Shown one piece after another: positions 11,974 through 23,575 of a stretch of 64,000 nucleotides of DNA (position 1 is its first letter; each line of letters starts with the position of its first letter). Source of the stretch: Micrasema longulum (taxonomy: Eukaryota > Arthropoda > Insecta > Trichoptera > Brachycentridae); the NCBI GenBank assembly GCA_022494885.1, contig JAGVSM010003542.1, positions 95,357 through 159,356 on the forward strand, given 5' to 3'. The notes under the pieces are model-generated. The model was given only the letters and a program-made list of their open reading frames with translations. It was not told the DNA's origin and did no database searches. Made by a program: the position numbers and the translations under genes.

Positions 11974-12619
11974 GGAAAATAAAAATTAGTGGTTAAAAAC
12001 AAAGTTGATTTATTTATTTTATTATTATAAATAAAGTTTCATTAATGCACAGTCTTTATTAAAATCAACAGAAAAACAGGCATTGTCAAAACCAAGCGTA
12101 ATTCTGTGAAACCATATTAAATAAATACATAGAAAATTAAAGCGCTTCCTCTGAACTGGAATCCAGAAATTAGGGAAAACGTTTATTGATATTTTCAGCA
12201 ATCATTTTCACATTATCTTCAGCGTTTATTTAGTCTCAACCAGAAGCTCGGCTAAGCAAAACAAACTCTTCTGAAGTTTCTCTTCACAGAACCACCCTTA
12301 ATCCAACCCCCAGCCCCACCTCCTGAGGCGGAAGGAAGTAATATCTATCCAATCTCACAGCAGTAAGTAGGGAACCGTAAGCCCGCATCTTTTTCCATCC
12401 CCTATCTCTACTTTACATTCAGTATATGGACGAGTATTTCCAGCTACACGAAAGCAAAACTTTTGAACCAACACATTTATTTCCTAATCATCATAATTTA
12501 AATTACTCTTACATGGAAGGTTGGATGATCAGTTTTACGCTTCAGGTGTTAGTCCAGGAACAATAGGGACGAGGTTGTCAGCTTCGAGATTAGCAATTAG
12601 CAAAAATTGACAAATCTGC

Positions 12620-13230
12620 TTTCCTTTCATACTTTTACATTTATTTGCTTTTTATATATTTTGATATTTTTATGTTTTTTTTTAATATGTATTTTTAGTT
12701 TTTTTATTTTGTATTTTTGTATTATTTAATATAGCACTCAATCTTATTTCGCATATTATTTATTACTCCTATTTCTTACTACAGTGTAAAGTGAGTTTAT
12801 AGAAACCATATCTCAATTATGTTTTTATATATATATATATTTTTTCTATTTATTTTAATGATACTATTATTTTGTTTTTGATTTTAATACTACTGTTGAT
12901 TTCAACGATACTGTTATTTTGTACATTTGATTATGTATGAATATAAATTTGTGTAATTTATAATTTACATTTTATTATTTGTGTCTGATTATCTTTTTTA
13001 AATTGAATTATTTGGAATTTTATTATTTATTAGTTATAGCTTTTTTCTGGATTTTTAATTTATTGTATCACACGTCATTATATTTGAATCTAATTAATTT
13101 TACTATTTTTTTTTTATTGTTATTTATTATGACCTGACACGGGCATAGCCTAAAAAGTCTTAATAAGTTCATTTTTAATTAAATTAGTGTAATTTTGAAT
13201 GAATAAATAATTAAAATATTCCAGTCAAAA
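12620..13230 (+). repeat. T-rich stretch ending in a LINE-like tail
   Basis: No gene is visible. The segment ends with TGACCTGACACGGGCATAGC, then TGAATGAATAAATAATTAAA. A short GC-containing phrase before a TAAA-rich tail suggests a truncated LINE 3' end. The upstream 500 bp is T-rich with a short (TA)n run at 12826-12840. Confidence 0.35.
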
Positions 13231-13369
13231 ACAAATACTTCACGTTCAACTTTCTCGAAATCGAATCCATGGTAGGTGAATGTGCAAACCACTACATTCT
13301 ATGACAGACTTATCTTCCCTCGGTTCGTTCCTGGCAGGGTGGACGTGAAACATTGGCTTTAAATGTGTT

Positions 13370-13525
13370 TCTACACCACAATATTTCATTGTTCCTGGAC
13401 TGATATCGGAAGCGTAGGACTGATCCCCTTTCCTTTCATGTAGCAAAAAAGATCCACGTACGCTGCATTTGTAGTGCCAATGCAGTACCCTGTACACCAC
13501 TGGGTGCGGACAGATAAATAATGGT
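13370..13525 (+). repeat. SINE3 body copy
   Basis: Contains CATTGTTCCTGGACTG, GAAGCGTAGGACTGATC and a GTGCGGACAG end, matching the bodies at 13925, 14065 and 53983 and, inverted, the full-length copy at 18157-18412 that has a tRNA-like head. It is non-coding. Confidence 0.55.
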
Positions 13526-13794
13526 GATGAAATAGTAAAATCAATTTTATATTACTGTTGCGGTGTATTTTTTGCATCATCAATAAAAAAACAAATAATT
13601 TTTTTGTTTTTTATAATCATTTTCAGCACTGTATAAAATAACCTTTCGAATGAAACCTGAAATTTAAATTTAAAGGGGGTGGGTGCTATAATAATTAGAC
13701 ATGCTATAAAAATTGGACACTATATGCAATTGTCAAAAATAAGTAAACTTAAGAATTTATCTCCTCCATTATTATACATTTTTTATTGTTAACA

Positions 13795-13915
13795 AATTAC
13801 AACAGGGATCGAGAATACCTTAAATAAGGGAATCTAGAAGGGAGTCTAGGCGTTTACAGGGCTTATGACCTGTCATTGGCTGGTTTAAGTGGCCACTTTA
13901 CACACTGTGTAACAT
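13795..13915 (+). repeat. Family E terminal copy
   Basis: A plus-oriented copy of the family E core: TTACAGGGCTTATGACCTGT, CATTGGCTGGTTTAAGTGG, CCACTTTACACACTGTG. It lies between two SINE3 bodies (13370 and 13925), so several repeats are stacked here. Confidence 0.6.
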
Positions 13916-13924
13916 TCACTATTT

Positions 13925-14205
13925 TGCCACATAGCGTAATACTGATCATCTTACCTTCATGTAACAAAAATAATCACGTTACGCTGCGATTAATGTACTG
14001 ATTTAGTGTCCAGTGCACCATTAGGTGCGGAAAGGGAACGATAGTTATAATGAATTTACACTTCAACATTTCATTGTCTCTGGACCGGCACCTAAAGCGT
14101 AAGACTGATCACCTTACTGTTATGTAACAGATCATTAATATACGCTGTGTTTGGTGTACCAACGCAATGCCCTATGCGCCGTCGGGTCTCGACAGGGACG
14201 TGATA
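13925..14205 (+). repeat. Two tandem SINE3 bodies
   Basis: Two consecutive bodies (about 13925-14035 and 14065-14205) share GCGTAA-ACTGATCA-CTTACC-TCATGTAACA and a cap-like end reading CACCATTAGGTGCGG or CGCCGTCGGGTCTCG. With the copy at 13370 this makes three same-direction bodies within 0.85 kb. Confidence 0.55.
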
Positions 14206-14689
14206 ATGATGAGACTAAGACGTGTTTAATATTTATTGTGCTGTAGTACAAAACTAGAGACTGAATCTCTCTTACCGCAGTACGAAAACTAAGCTTGCCA
14301 TACCAACTATTAGTCTTAAGTTATTCTACTTCTCTGTTGTTCACACCACCTGTCAAGGCACCAATCTACATATTATATACTTGTTAAGTAGATCACGAGT
14401 CACTCCCTGGGTGCGACTAGGGTGCCTCAGGGGTGGTTATTGGGCCTTCTCCTTTCTTCCCACATTCATTCCCTCGACAGACACTTAGATTTAGAGAAAC
14501 TAATAATATATTATTTACATCCTTTTCAAATCCATTAATATTCTCATGTTTTAAATAAATTAATACATATAAAAATAATTATGCTTCTACTAGTTAAAGC
14601 ATCAGAATATATGGTTGCATAATAAATCATGTTTGATAGGTATCAAAATTATTTCAAAACGAAACATGCATATTTTTGGTTGTTATAAT

Positions 14690-15235
14690 TTACATATTTA
14701 TTTATTTATTATATATACGGCCTAAGCCAATTACAACAGTAACATGAAGAAACATAAATGCAAGAAACTGAACAAAAAGAACATAAAACTATTTAGCAAA
14801 GACAAACAAGGGCAAAACAATAATTGTATACGATATATTAAAAAAACAAAAGACCTAAAACTTTGAGCTAAACCATGCCAATCCAACTTCATTCCACACT
14901 GTTTAGTCGCGAAGAGATCGTATTGTATGGCTTGCATTTTATTCCTCTTATATCTTTAAGACATCTTCCTATACTCTTGACAAACAAATTATTCACTATC
15001 AAACAACATGGTATTGATGCTAGTTTACATTGTGTAATAAGGAAAACAAAAAATATATGTTTCAGCAAAAAAATATTAAACAATGAAACATCAAAATGTA
15101 GAGCACAGACAACCCGTCTGTCAGCGGCCGTCGAAGGGCCCATATGAAAATAAATATTTTCCAATAAAGATGTATTATAAATTAAATATTTACAAACAAA
15201 ACGTTCTTCTTTAAAAAAAATAAAAAACACAATTA
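14690..15235 (-). mobile_element. Possible truncated LINE 3' end
   Basis: On the minus strand the segment ends in AATTGGCTTAGGCCGTATAT followed by a TAAATAAA tail. The same phrase ends the segment at 59095-59150 on the plus strand. A minus-strand ORF of 113 codons (14889-15230) lies upstream, but I see no reverse transcriptase motif in it. The paired 3' ends support a retroelement; the class is unknown. Confidence 0.4.
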
Positions 15236-15249
15236 CATCAAGGTTCGTA

Positions 15250-15467
15250 GGTTTTCACGGCCTTCAGAATATAGATAGTGTTTTTCTGGGTTATTATGCC
15301 GTGTTTGTGGGCTTTGTATTGCCGACGTTTCGGAGCACATTGCAGTGTCCATCTTCAGGGCTGAAATTCATTCATTCAGCCCTGAAGATGGACACTGCAA
15401 TGTGCTCCGAAACGTCGGCAATACAAAGCCCACAAACACGGCATAATAACCCAGAAAAACACTATCT
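15250..15467. repeat. Perfect 93-bp palindrome with two hammerhead-like cores
   Basis: Arms 15273-15365 and 15375-15467 are exact reverse complements over 93 bp around a 9-base spacer. In the right arm, GCC (15379-15381) can pair with GGC (15417-15419) as stem I, CTGAAGA (15382-15388) is the CUGANGA box, GGACAC and GTGCTCC form stem II with one bulge, and GAAACGTC (15409-15416) supplies GAAA, a palindromic ACGU stem III and the C17 cleavage site. The left arm carries the mirror copy (15321-15361, minus strand). The leader GGTTTTCACGG is shared with the palindrome at 701. The exact identity of the arms suggests recent formation or ongoing conversion. Confidence 0.6.
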
Positions 15468-15479
15468 AAACACAATTAC

Positions 15480-17220
15480 ATATTAAAGATTTGAATTCAA
15501 ATATTTGATCAATTTTTTTTTTTAAGGATTATGCGAGGCACGATTTAACCTAGAATATAAGGAAAACTAATGATTTTTCTTTGATATCTTTTTTATTCAA
15601 ACTATTTATCTTGAAATCATTTAAACAAATTTTAATCTTATACTTAGTTTGGTATACATTTTTAGAGGCGTAATCTGCCGGTCGAAAAGTAATTATTCTT
15701 TAGTGACGTAAATCTAAGTATATTTTTAATCGAAATTCCTTAAAAAAATATTATGTCTTTATTTTTTTAAATGGCGCAATTTAAAAAAAAAGCCATTTAA
15801 AATGGTGAAATCATATTATTTACTTGCATTTTACTGGTCTACATCATTAATAATTTGAGAAATTTAGATGGTTTCCTATTTTAGATAAATTTTCTTGTTT
15901 GCTCCGCATAATATCTACTCGTATATATTTTTTTGTATTTTTCTGTCTTTTTGTTGTTTTCTCATTATTGTCTAATTTAATTTCCTAAAACGCTTCTTTA
16001 ACCAACTTTTAGATCTTAATTTTCAGAGTAAAATTTATCCAATTTAAAAAACCGATCATAATTTATCGTAAATATTATATTTGTACTTATAGAAAATTGT
16101 CAAAATATCCTAGGTTATTGTACTTTTATTAGTAATCCAGTAATAGATGTAACATTATGTATCGAGAAATGTAAAAGACACGTGAAATGAAGGTGTTCCC
16201 AATAAAAAAACCATAGGAATAGTTTGAATAAAATATTTAACTTTTCATGTAAACTATAACATACAACTAACATAAATATGTGTATCGCAAGCTTTACAAA
16301 CTACGCAAAATTTCTATACAGCCTATAAAATGGACCACAACATGTACCGTTTTATAGTTGTGTTTAAAAAAAACATCTTTTGACACTAATACTGGTTACA
16401 GGTGTTCTTCCCTCGAAGGAATCGTAAAAACAATTTCAACAAAAAGGAGGAAAAACATATTCCCGAAAGAATCGTCCCAGATCCAAGAAAAAATTCTAAA
16501 TTTCCTTTTTACCGTCTAAATATTCTCTCTGTAGAGAAGTTTTTTATACTGTCGATATTTATTCCTTTGTTTTATTAAAATATTTATTCAGATTTATGTA
16601 TTATATTTTCACTTTCGTGTTTTCTATATGAAAGCCTCAGATCCCAAATGTTCGAGAAATTTTATCCTTCAAGCGGTTATATGAATTATTGCTAATAACT
16701 AGAAATGTTTATTTCATGTTGATAACCTAACGTACTCGTATAACAACTCTTTAGACCTCCATAATATCCTTCTTGCAAAAGTTAATGTTTTTAAATAATA
16801 TATCTTACGCAATGTAGATGATGTAGATTGTCAATAATTTTTAAAACGTGAAAAATCTGGGTTTACAAGGCTTTAAAGCACCTCAGAGAACCCTAAGATT
16901 TAATAGCACCACCTTGCTTGTATTTCTTTGATTGTTGAAAACTATATTATTTGTTACAATTTCACTTTGTTTACTATTTTCTCAAGCACGTGAATGTGCG
17001 TGTTTCTCGTAAAATCAATATTTATTATTTAGTTGAATGTTCGTACGTTAGCAAAGTAAGTAAATATTGATCTATGTATAACCTTTACATCTCGAGCGGA
17101 AAATAAACCAAAATAAATTATTCATAGATTAATAATATCGATGATCATGTTGTTCTGTAAGTAGATAAAAATAATAGCTAATACGGAAGTCGTATAAAGT
17201 TTCAGTAATAAGACGTCAAA
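15480..17220. other. AT-rich DNA, nothing recognised
   Basis: I see no coding region, RNA gene or repeat that recurs elsewhere in the window. Composition is uniformly AT-rich with many short A and T runs. Confidence 0.5.
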
Positions 17221-17439
17221 ATTTGGTATTCAGATTTGACGTTCTAACCCCGGGTAGCCGATATTCCTTATTTATATCCGCGTGTAACATATAACGACTG
17301 TCCCCATTAGACGGCACAGAGAAAAAAGTTTCTGTATAGAATGTCGGAGTCTCCAATCAAGCTGCGAAAATGTTTTTACTCCTTCGAATTGTCGGGATGG
17401 ATAAACCCCGGGTGTATCAGAAAAGGAACACGAATTCTA

Positions 17440-17640
17440 GTGTTTATTTTGACTCTCTTACTCCTGTGGATGACGTCACTGCGACCTCTTCCCTCTGCGT
17501 CCTTCCGACCCCCGCCGCAGTGGGGTTACAGGCGAGCTGAACTTTCCACTTGTGCCGCGTATAAATTTACATCTTTAGTGCTCGAATTTACGACTTTTTC
17601 ATTATGTGAAGGCTCCTCCCCGGGAGCTAGAAACCCACCT
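17440..17640. other. GC-richer island with CRE and TATA-like words
   Basis: A local rise in GC contains the full cAMP-response-type palindrome TGACGTCA (within 17470-17480), a C-rich stretch and GCGTATAAATTTAC (17560). A 101-codon plus-strand ORF covers it, but I recognise no protein family in it. It could be a promoter or a first exon, or simply unique DNA; no transcript evidence is available. Confidence 0.3.
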
Positions 17641-18110
17641 TTGTAAACAATTATTATGAATTATCCCATTTAGTTCAATGCAATTAGGTACTCAATACTC
17701 ATGCCAGCCAATTGGAAAATAGGTTGCAAAGAGATAACTTTTATGTCCGCATCTTTACGCTCCGCGCACCGTACTGCGCGAGTTTCTATCCGACTTTTAT
17801 TACACATTTTACCTACCATATTTATAATTGTTAATTAGAAACTTTGCCTAGCTTACAAGAGTACATACCCCGTTCCGAGCTAGGCAATTACATTTTAATA
17901 TATATTATCGTTTACAAGTTCGTTTATTTTAAAGAAAGAAGAGACACTTGCCATATTCACCTTTGAAAACAATTATTATGAATTATTCCATTTAGTTCAA
18001 TGCAATTACAATACTCATGCCAGCCAATTGGAAAATAGGTTGCAAAGAGATAACTTTTATGTCCGCATTTTTACACTCCGCGCCTAAAGAAAGAAGAGAC
18101 ATTTGCAATA
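17636..18110 (+). repeat. Tandem duplication with 322-bp offset
   Basis: The phrase from CACCTTTG-AAACAATTATTATGA through ATGCCAGCCAATTGGAAAAT to TTTATGTCCGCAT occurs at 17636-17765 and again at 17958-18081 with few differences. The first unit contains an extra 165 bp (17766-17930) that includes a dispersed repeat (CATACCCCGTTCCGAGCTAG). TAAAGAAAGAAGAGACA follows both units. Confidence 0.65.
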
Positions 18111-18156
18111 TAAACTTGCTACAAAACATATATATAAATATAAACAATTTTATTAT

Positions 18157-18412
18157 TATCATTCCCTTTCAGCACCTAATGGTGCATAGGGTACGACATT
18201 AGTACACCAATTGCAGTATATCTTAATCATACTTTTTTTGTTACATAAAGGTAAGATGATAATTCTTACGCTTCAGGTACCAATCCAGGGACTATGAATT
18301 ATTCTAGTGCAAAAACACCTTTGTTATTTCATATCAACCATGCCGAGAATCGAACCCGAGACCTCTAGCAAGGTAGGAAAACGCGCAGACCGTTACACCA
18401 CGAGGCCGACAA
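18157..18412 (-). repeat. SINE3, tRNA-headed full-length copy
   Basis: Minus strand 18412-18341 is tRNA-like: GGCCTCGTGGTGTAACGG (A-box region), then GGTTCGATTCTCGGCA (B-box). After a 35-bp linker comes the body shared with 13370, 13925, 14065 and 53983 (CCTGGATTGGTACCTGAAGC, then CCTTTATGTAAC), ending in CACCATTAGGTGC near 18170. This copy links the orphan bodies to a tRNA-derived promoter and so identifies the family as a SINE. Confidence 0.6.
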
Positions 18413-18534
18413 ATATACCGTTTACACGAATTAAATTGTGTATCACACATATAGGATACACATTTTGAAAATATTTTATATAGGCGAAAGTTTTTACTAA
18501 TTATTTGTTTTTTTTTATATTTTATTTTCAACAT

Positions 18535-18655
18535 CGAGTAAGAATTTTCAATCCACAGCTGCCTCTGAGCATCAAACTTTCTGACTCCCTATCTATCAAT
18601 GACCGATGTCATGAAAGAGCATGGTCAACACCTTCAACCTGACAACACTTCTGCC
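18535..18655 (-). mobile_element. LINE 3' fragment
   Basis: The sequence parallels 25041-25160 (CATC-AGTAAG, TTTCTGACTCCCTA, TGTCATGAAAGAGC, GACAACACT). At that locus the minus strand encodes the C-terminus of a reverse transcriptase. This copy is shorter and interrupted by stops. Confidence 0.5.
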
Positions 18656-19139
18656 TTTTCATAATAGGGAAATATCACATACTACGAACACCGATAAAAA
18701 TATATTAAATGGATTTAAAATAATTAATTGTAACTTTAAAATCAATGTGGATGTTGTGGATAAATTCAATTTTTTTTTAAATACGTTTAGTGACGTCAAG
18801 ATTCGTGACAATGTTCTAAACAAATTTAAATGATTAGGAACAAATTAACATAAATCGTGACTAATAAGGGACGCGGCCAATGGAATGACCGTTTTTGCGG
18901 GTATTCAAAATTACAAATTAAAAAATATTTTTTATGCTACTAATAAGTAAGAAAATAGATTTTTTTACTGGACAGTATTTCAGAGACCTTTATTACTTCA
19001 AAAATGTTTTTTGCAAAAACGTGGTATTTCCCTATTCCAGTAAAATAAGCAGCTTTGCATTTTTTAATAACTTAATAAATCAATGGATTGTAATTTTTTT
19101 CACCACACCATTTGTAAGCAAAATATTAACTTCCTAGTG

Positions 19140-20050
19140 TGTTTGACCAACTACAATTGGTTGCGCGAGTGGTTGATGGGATTGAGTGGTTTGTGGCTGG
19201 ATGGACCACCAGCGGATGAAGGTCCACCTATCCTACCCAAACTGTGATCTCCCAACTTTTAATGTTTGTTATTCTCCTCGTCTTTTTGGCCATGGGTAGC
19301 TTTAGTTGCTATGGGAACAATTTCCCATATCCATAGCAACCAACATCAACAAACACACGTTTTTTTCTTGATAATGTCTGCCAACTACGGCATGTTCATA
19401 ATTTTATCAGCCCGCATCTGCTCATCCTATAATCATCTGCCCGCATCTGAATATATTTACATCATCTGACCGCCGCTCCGCCACATTCATCTTTATATTT
19501 TCCAAATAACTATAGTGAAAGTGCCGTGTTCACCAAAAAGGAAAAAACTACCCAGAAGCCAGGACTTGGAGATATCATCCGGATTCCTGTCCCTGATTCC
19601 CTTTCCTGTCTTTCAAAGGTAGGATTTTTGTCTACAGAAGTTTGTTTTGCCGCATACTGTTCGGTTCCACATTTTCCCCACAAATTTTAACACAGATCAA
19701 CGGATTCAGTCAAATAATATCCACACAAAATTATAATGGCCACCCTAACTATTTTAAGCAATCCCAATGTGTGTTATTTCCTCTTAAATTCCATAGTGAA
19801 ACATTCTGCGAATCCATGTCCTTATTTAATTAGTGAGTGAGTTGAAAATCTACTAATTTTCACATTTCAAGTCTGCAAATTTCGCATTAGAAATACCGAA
19901 TTTCATTTATGTTCGCTTATATACGAAAACCTCAGTCGGATATAAGCTTACGCAATGCGTTTTCTTAATCTATGGTTTCCTAAGATAGCGGTGCCGTTAC
20001 CTCGGGGCTGTCATGTAGGGGTGGACGACGACATTAAGACATTGACTGTA
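19140..20050. other. Unassigned non-coding region
   Basis: Slightly GC-richer than its surroundings, with short inverted phrases (CTATGGGAACAATTTCCCATA near 19310-19330). No repeated family or protein was recognised. Confidence 0.4.
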
Positions 20051-20051
20051 C

Positions 20052-20480
20052 AAACCGGGGCCTGTATTACAGTGGAAAGTTAACGTTCATCTTCAATTTT
20101 ATGTACAAAGTAAAATTACGTTTTCTGTACGAAAAGTAGAATATGTTTACATTTTTATTTCTTAACATGTTCAATAAAGAAATTCAGTGTTTTTTTATTC
20201 TATTAATTGTCTTTTAAAAGGAGCCGATTTAAAAAAAAGAATTTTATAAGCGCCATGAATTTTGAAGCTTTTGTATTTCTTAAATTACTCCGCGTGTGAC
20301 GTCTCATGTTCTCTTCCCCTTCTTCTCGTTGAGTTCTGCTGATTGGCCAGTTGACTAACCGTGAACCGGAAATCGATTCGGAAGAACTAGTTACATCATT
20401 CAAAGTAGTTCGTTTTTATTATTTTTTCATACATTTTCAAGATACTTCTCCGTACATTTTAATGCTCTAAGTTTTACTGT
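20052..20480. repeat. Family F piece next to a family D element
   Basis: At 20052-20170 a family F piece starts GGGGCCTGTATTACAGTGGA. From 20205 to 20480 a family D copy contains AAGCGCCATGAATTTT, ATTACTCCGCGTGTGACGTC, GATTGGCCAGTTGACTAACC and GAAGAACTAGTTACATCATT. Better copies of D lie at 27830 and 34640. Confidence 0.5.
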
Positions 20481-20999
20481 GCGTAAAAATACATTTTTTA
20501 TATCTCACAATATGGCACATTTTAACCCTCTTGCAAGAATGTTAAGACTCTATAACAAAATGGAACAAAAGTAAATATTGACGTTTATCATGATAGAGCT
20601 AATAATCATAAAAAAAATATTACTCTTTTTCTTAAATCAAATGTCCAATCTTTATTTTTGTGTAAGCAAATTTATTTTATTTTATTCAGTTACTTCTAAT
20701 TTTTTCTTTTCTTCTCTCAATTCAATCAACTCAATTTTATTTCTTTAACTTGATCTTTATTCTTATCTATAACTTTATCTTTATTATTATTCAAACTGAT
20801 TTAATTAAGCTACACACTTATTTTACATGATTTATGAAAGATGGTGTAGTACTATAATTGAGGATGTATACGAAGAATGATACCGATGATTACTTACAAA
20901 TTGTATGTATTTTATGCATGATTGTTGAACTTCCAAATAAAAAACTTTTTTTTTTTTTTTTAATATTAGCGTTCTTATGATTTACCCAAATATTTAATT

Positions 21000-21132
21000 T
21001 TGAGGGCCATTTTCAACGAGTTGTAAATAACTCACTATTAGAAAATGGTAATCAAGTTGGGGTAGAGTGGGATTCGAACCACAGACCTTTGGTCCGTGAG
21101 TCCGAGACACTAGCCTTCTCAATCAACTCTCT
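21000..21132 (-). repeat. tRNA-derived SINE2 copy
   Basis: Minus strand: a GGACTCACGGACCAAAGG anticodon-arm-like segment, then GGTTCGAATCCCAC (a good RNA polymerase III B-box), then the shared body AGTGAGTTATTTACAACTCG. This is the copy with the best-kept B-box. Confidence 0.65.
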
Positions 21133-21164
21133 CTAGGAAATTGACGCTATCATTGGGGCAATTA

Positions 21165-21402
21165 CGAACTCTACCTTCATCGATACATATCGAGACGGTA
21201 TAAAGTAAGATCGATATTTATGTACGAAAATGTGGATATTTGTATGAAAATTTAAAGTATCTTCGTCGGTAACCTGTAATGGAACGTGTTTAGAAAAAAA
21301 TGTATGCATATTCTATTTTTTATACAGAAAACTTAATTTTACTTTGTAGATGAAATTATAGATAAATCTTAACTTCCTATTGTAATACGGAACCTTGTCA
21401 CC
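21165..21402. repeat. Family F element copy
   Basis: Contains ATCGATACATATCGAGACGG, ATCTTCGTCGGTAACCTGTA, a TTTTATACAGAAAACTTAAT-like phrase and TTTACTTTGTAGATGAAATT, in the same order as 44704-44960 and 54209-54450 (reverse order relative to some copies). No ORF. A non-autonomous element. Confidence 0.55.
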
Positions 21403-21482
21403 GTTAAAACGGCCGTCTTATTACGCCTGCCGCATCACAACCTATCATAGCCGCTAGATAACGGCCCCGCTTTATTAAGAAG

Positions 21483-21905
21483 CCATAGTTTTAAATGGGC
21501 AAATTAAATACGCAGCAGCGTTGGGAAAATCGTTACCGCACTTTTTCTACAGGTAAAATTACTGAAATGTTTTTTTCCAACGCTGGCTGATGTAGCAAAC
21601 TTCCGTCGTCATCACCAAAGTACTTTTGAAACGACCCAAATTTTTACCGGACACGGAGCTATGAGAAGTTACTTATTTGGGTTTAAATTAAGGAATGTGA
21701 CTATTGTCCATGCGATGATATTTCTTCACAGGGTATCGAACATCTGTTATTTCAGTGCCCATTTTTCAATTTACAACGCCATAATCTTGAAGCAGAATGC
21801 AGGAAAGATGGGATACATTTAACAGATATCCACACTGTTGTTAAAAGTAGTTATCACGCGCCATTGTTTTTGGACTTTGCAACAATGGCGATTGGACTCT
21901 TAAAG
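21483..21905 (+). mobile_element. R1/Jockey-type LINE C-terminal fragment
   Basis: The plus strand encodes pieces of a non-LTR retrotransposon RNase H/zinc-knuckle end, joined across frameshifts: QQRWENRYRTFSTGK, then FTGHGAMRSYLFGFKL, then ECDYCPCDD and GIEHLLFQCPFF. The C-x2-C ... H-x4-C pattern and the TGHG motif are hallmarks of R1-, Jockey- and I-like ORF2 C-termini. Several stops and frameshifts make it a dead fragment. Confidence 0.7.
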
Positions 21906-21999
21906 GTAATAAACCAAAATCAGTGATCGAACATCCCATTTCCAAGATAACAACAAAAAAAAAATCCGAGTACCTTAGCCTTGTACATGACACGTAAGG

Positions 22000-23220
22000 C
22001 TACTAAATACAGGGGTCCAAATATATAAAAAAAATAAAAAAATGATCAATCAAGGAATCTGAATAGTTTGATACACTTTCATAGCAATATATGAATACCC
22101 GCCTGTTTTTCGATAAATAATATTGAAGTTCAGCAATATAATGTAACAACGCTGCAGTTCGGTCTTATTAATTTCTAATAAGTTAAGTTACGTCATCGTG
22201 TTTCGTTCAACACTAATGGCTTGGCAGCTGTTAACATAAACGCCTCTATTATTTCACAAACTTTAACTTCTCTGATTTTGTTCACAGTTCAACAGTTCGC
22301 TGTGAATAAGAAGGGTCGGCTTTTCTAAACTCCATAAACTCAAAATAGCCACCGAATATTAAGACGTTTTATTTTATCGTTTAGACAAATTCTCCCTAGT
22401 TGGAAGTGAAAATGGTTTTATTAGTCGTAAAAGCGTCTTACAACCCAAAACTTCACTTTGTTTTCGCCCATAAAGATTTACATACTCTAAATGAGTTTTT
22501 CAGTTCGTAAATTAGTAAAAGATTTTTACGCACTTGAACATAACTGCTTTAAAAATAAGTCAACATAAAATTTATCGTGTAAGGGAAACTAAAATGTCAT
22601 AACCTTTAAAAAAACGAAATTGTTTTATTTTAAATATCTTTAAAACAGATGGCAGACGATAAAAGGATAAAACTATAAAAAACATTATGGCTCTATTAAA
22701 AAATATTATGGTTTCCGCTTTTTTCAATTATTGTATATTACATATATGCACTTTTAGAACAGATATCTATAATATACATTGTGAAGCTACTATAAATATT
22801 TCCTTGCAATTTTACATGTCAATTTTTTTTGTTAACTACCTACTTTATACCAAAAGCACTTATTTTTTATATAATATGATTCAATACTAGTAAATTATAT
22901 GTATTGCTAGTAAATTATATGTACCTTTTTTTCAATGTATTTCGCACTTAAACTGAAAAATAAAATTTGATACTTAAATTACAGTTTTAATTTTTTAAAT
23001 AATAGTCAACACCACCACAAATGTTTTGAGTTACAAACTTGTAAAATATAAAATGTAAACATACATTATACGTGTATTTTTTTACTTTTGAAATATTGAA
23101 TGGTTTGTTGTTAATATCTTAAAAACAGACAACATTCATAATAACTCTTAAAGTAGAAATATACAAATTTGCCTTTTTTATCAAAATATTATAAAGTATA
23201 GTTTTTTTTGGAAAGGATAT
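22000..23220. other. AT-rich DNA, nothing recognised
   Basis: No supported gene. A 17-bp direct repeat (CTAGTAAATTATATGTA) occurs twice at about 22887-22923. ORFs here are short and driven by AT composition. Confidence 0.45.
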
Positions 23221-23244
23221 TCAACCATGTTTATTATTATTAAG

Positions 23245-23345
23245 GATAATTTATATAGCGCCATTTTCAAAGCAAAGGTGCAAAAGTTCAAAGGGTGCTT
23301 CACAAAGTGCTCTACTGTCAACGCGTTGTTCGGACGTTGCGAGTT
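23245..23345 (-). repeat. CR1/L2-like LINE 3' tail fragment
   Basis: The phrase TTATATAGCGCCATTTTC and, downstream, AGGGTGCTTCACAAAGTG resemble the 3' tail GGCGCTATATAA...AAAGCGC seen in many CR1/L2-group LINEs. A second copy is at 49395-49470 next to reverse transcriptase sequence. Confidence 0.45.
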
Positions 23346-23469
23346 CCACTCCCGTAAAGTGATGTTTTTCTTTTTTGGATTTTTTTCAATGTTGCGTCAA
23401 GGAATTTTGTTAGCGAACCTCAGATTCAGATTCAACACCCCAAAAAACATATAGAATGGAGTAAATAAC

Positions 23470-23575
23470 CTAATAAAATAGGAATAAAGTTGACGTAGAG
23501 CGAAGTGTAAACCTCGAACCTTTGATCCGTGAGTCTACGACACTAACCACGGGACCACAACTCTTAAAAATAGCA
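23470..23575 (-). repeat. tRNA-derived SINE2 head
   Basis: On the minus strand, GTTGTGGTCCCGTGGTTAGTG (A-box region), ACTCACGGATCAAAGG and GGTTCGAGGTT (B-box) form a tRNA-like head. It is the clearest head of the family, though the downstream body is degraded. Confidence 0.55.

Noticed and set aside
14875..15230. Overlapping ORFs of 90 and 113 codons on opposite strands
   Set aside because: Neither has a recognisable motif. The region adjoins a LINE-like 3' end, and opposite-strand overlap of this kind is expected by chance in repeat debris.
18341..18412. Stand-alone tRNA gene
   Set aside because: The cloverleaf is imperfect and the sequence continues directly into the SINE3 body, so it is a SINE head.
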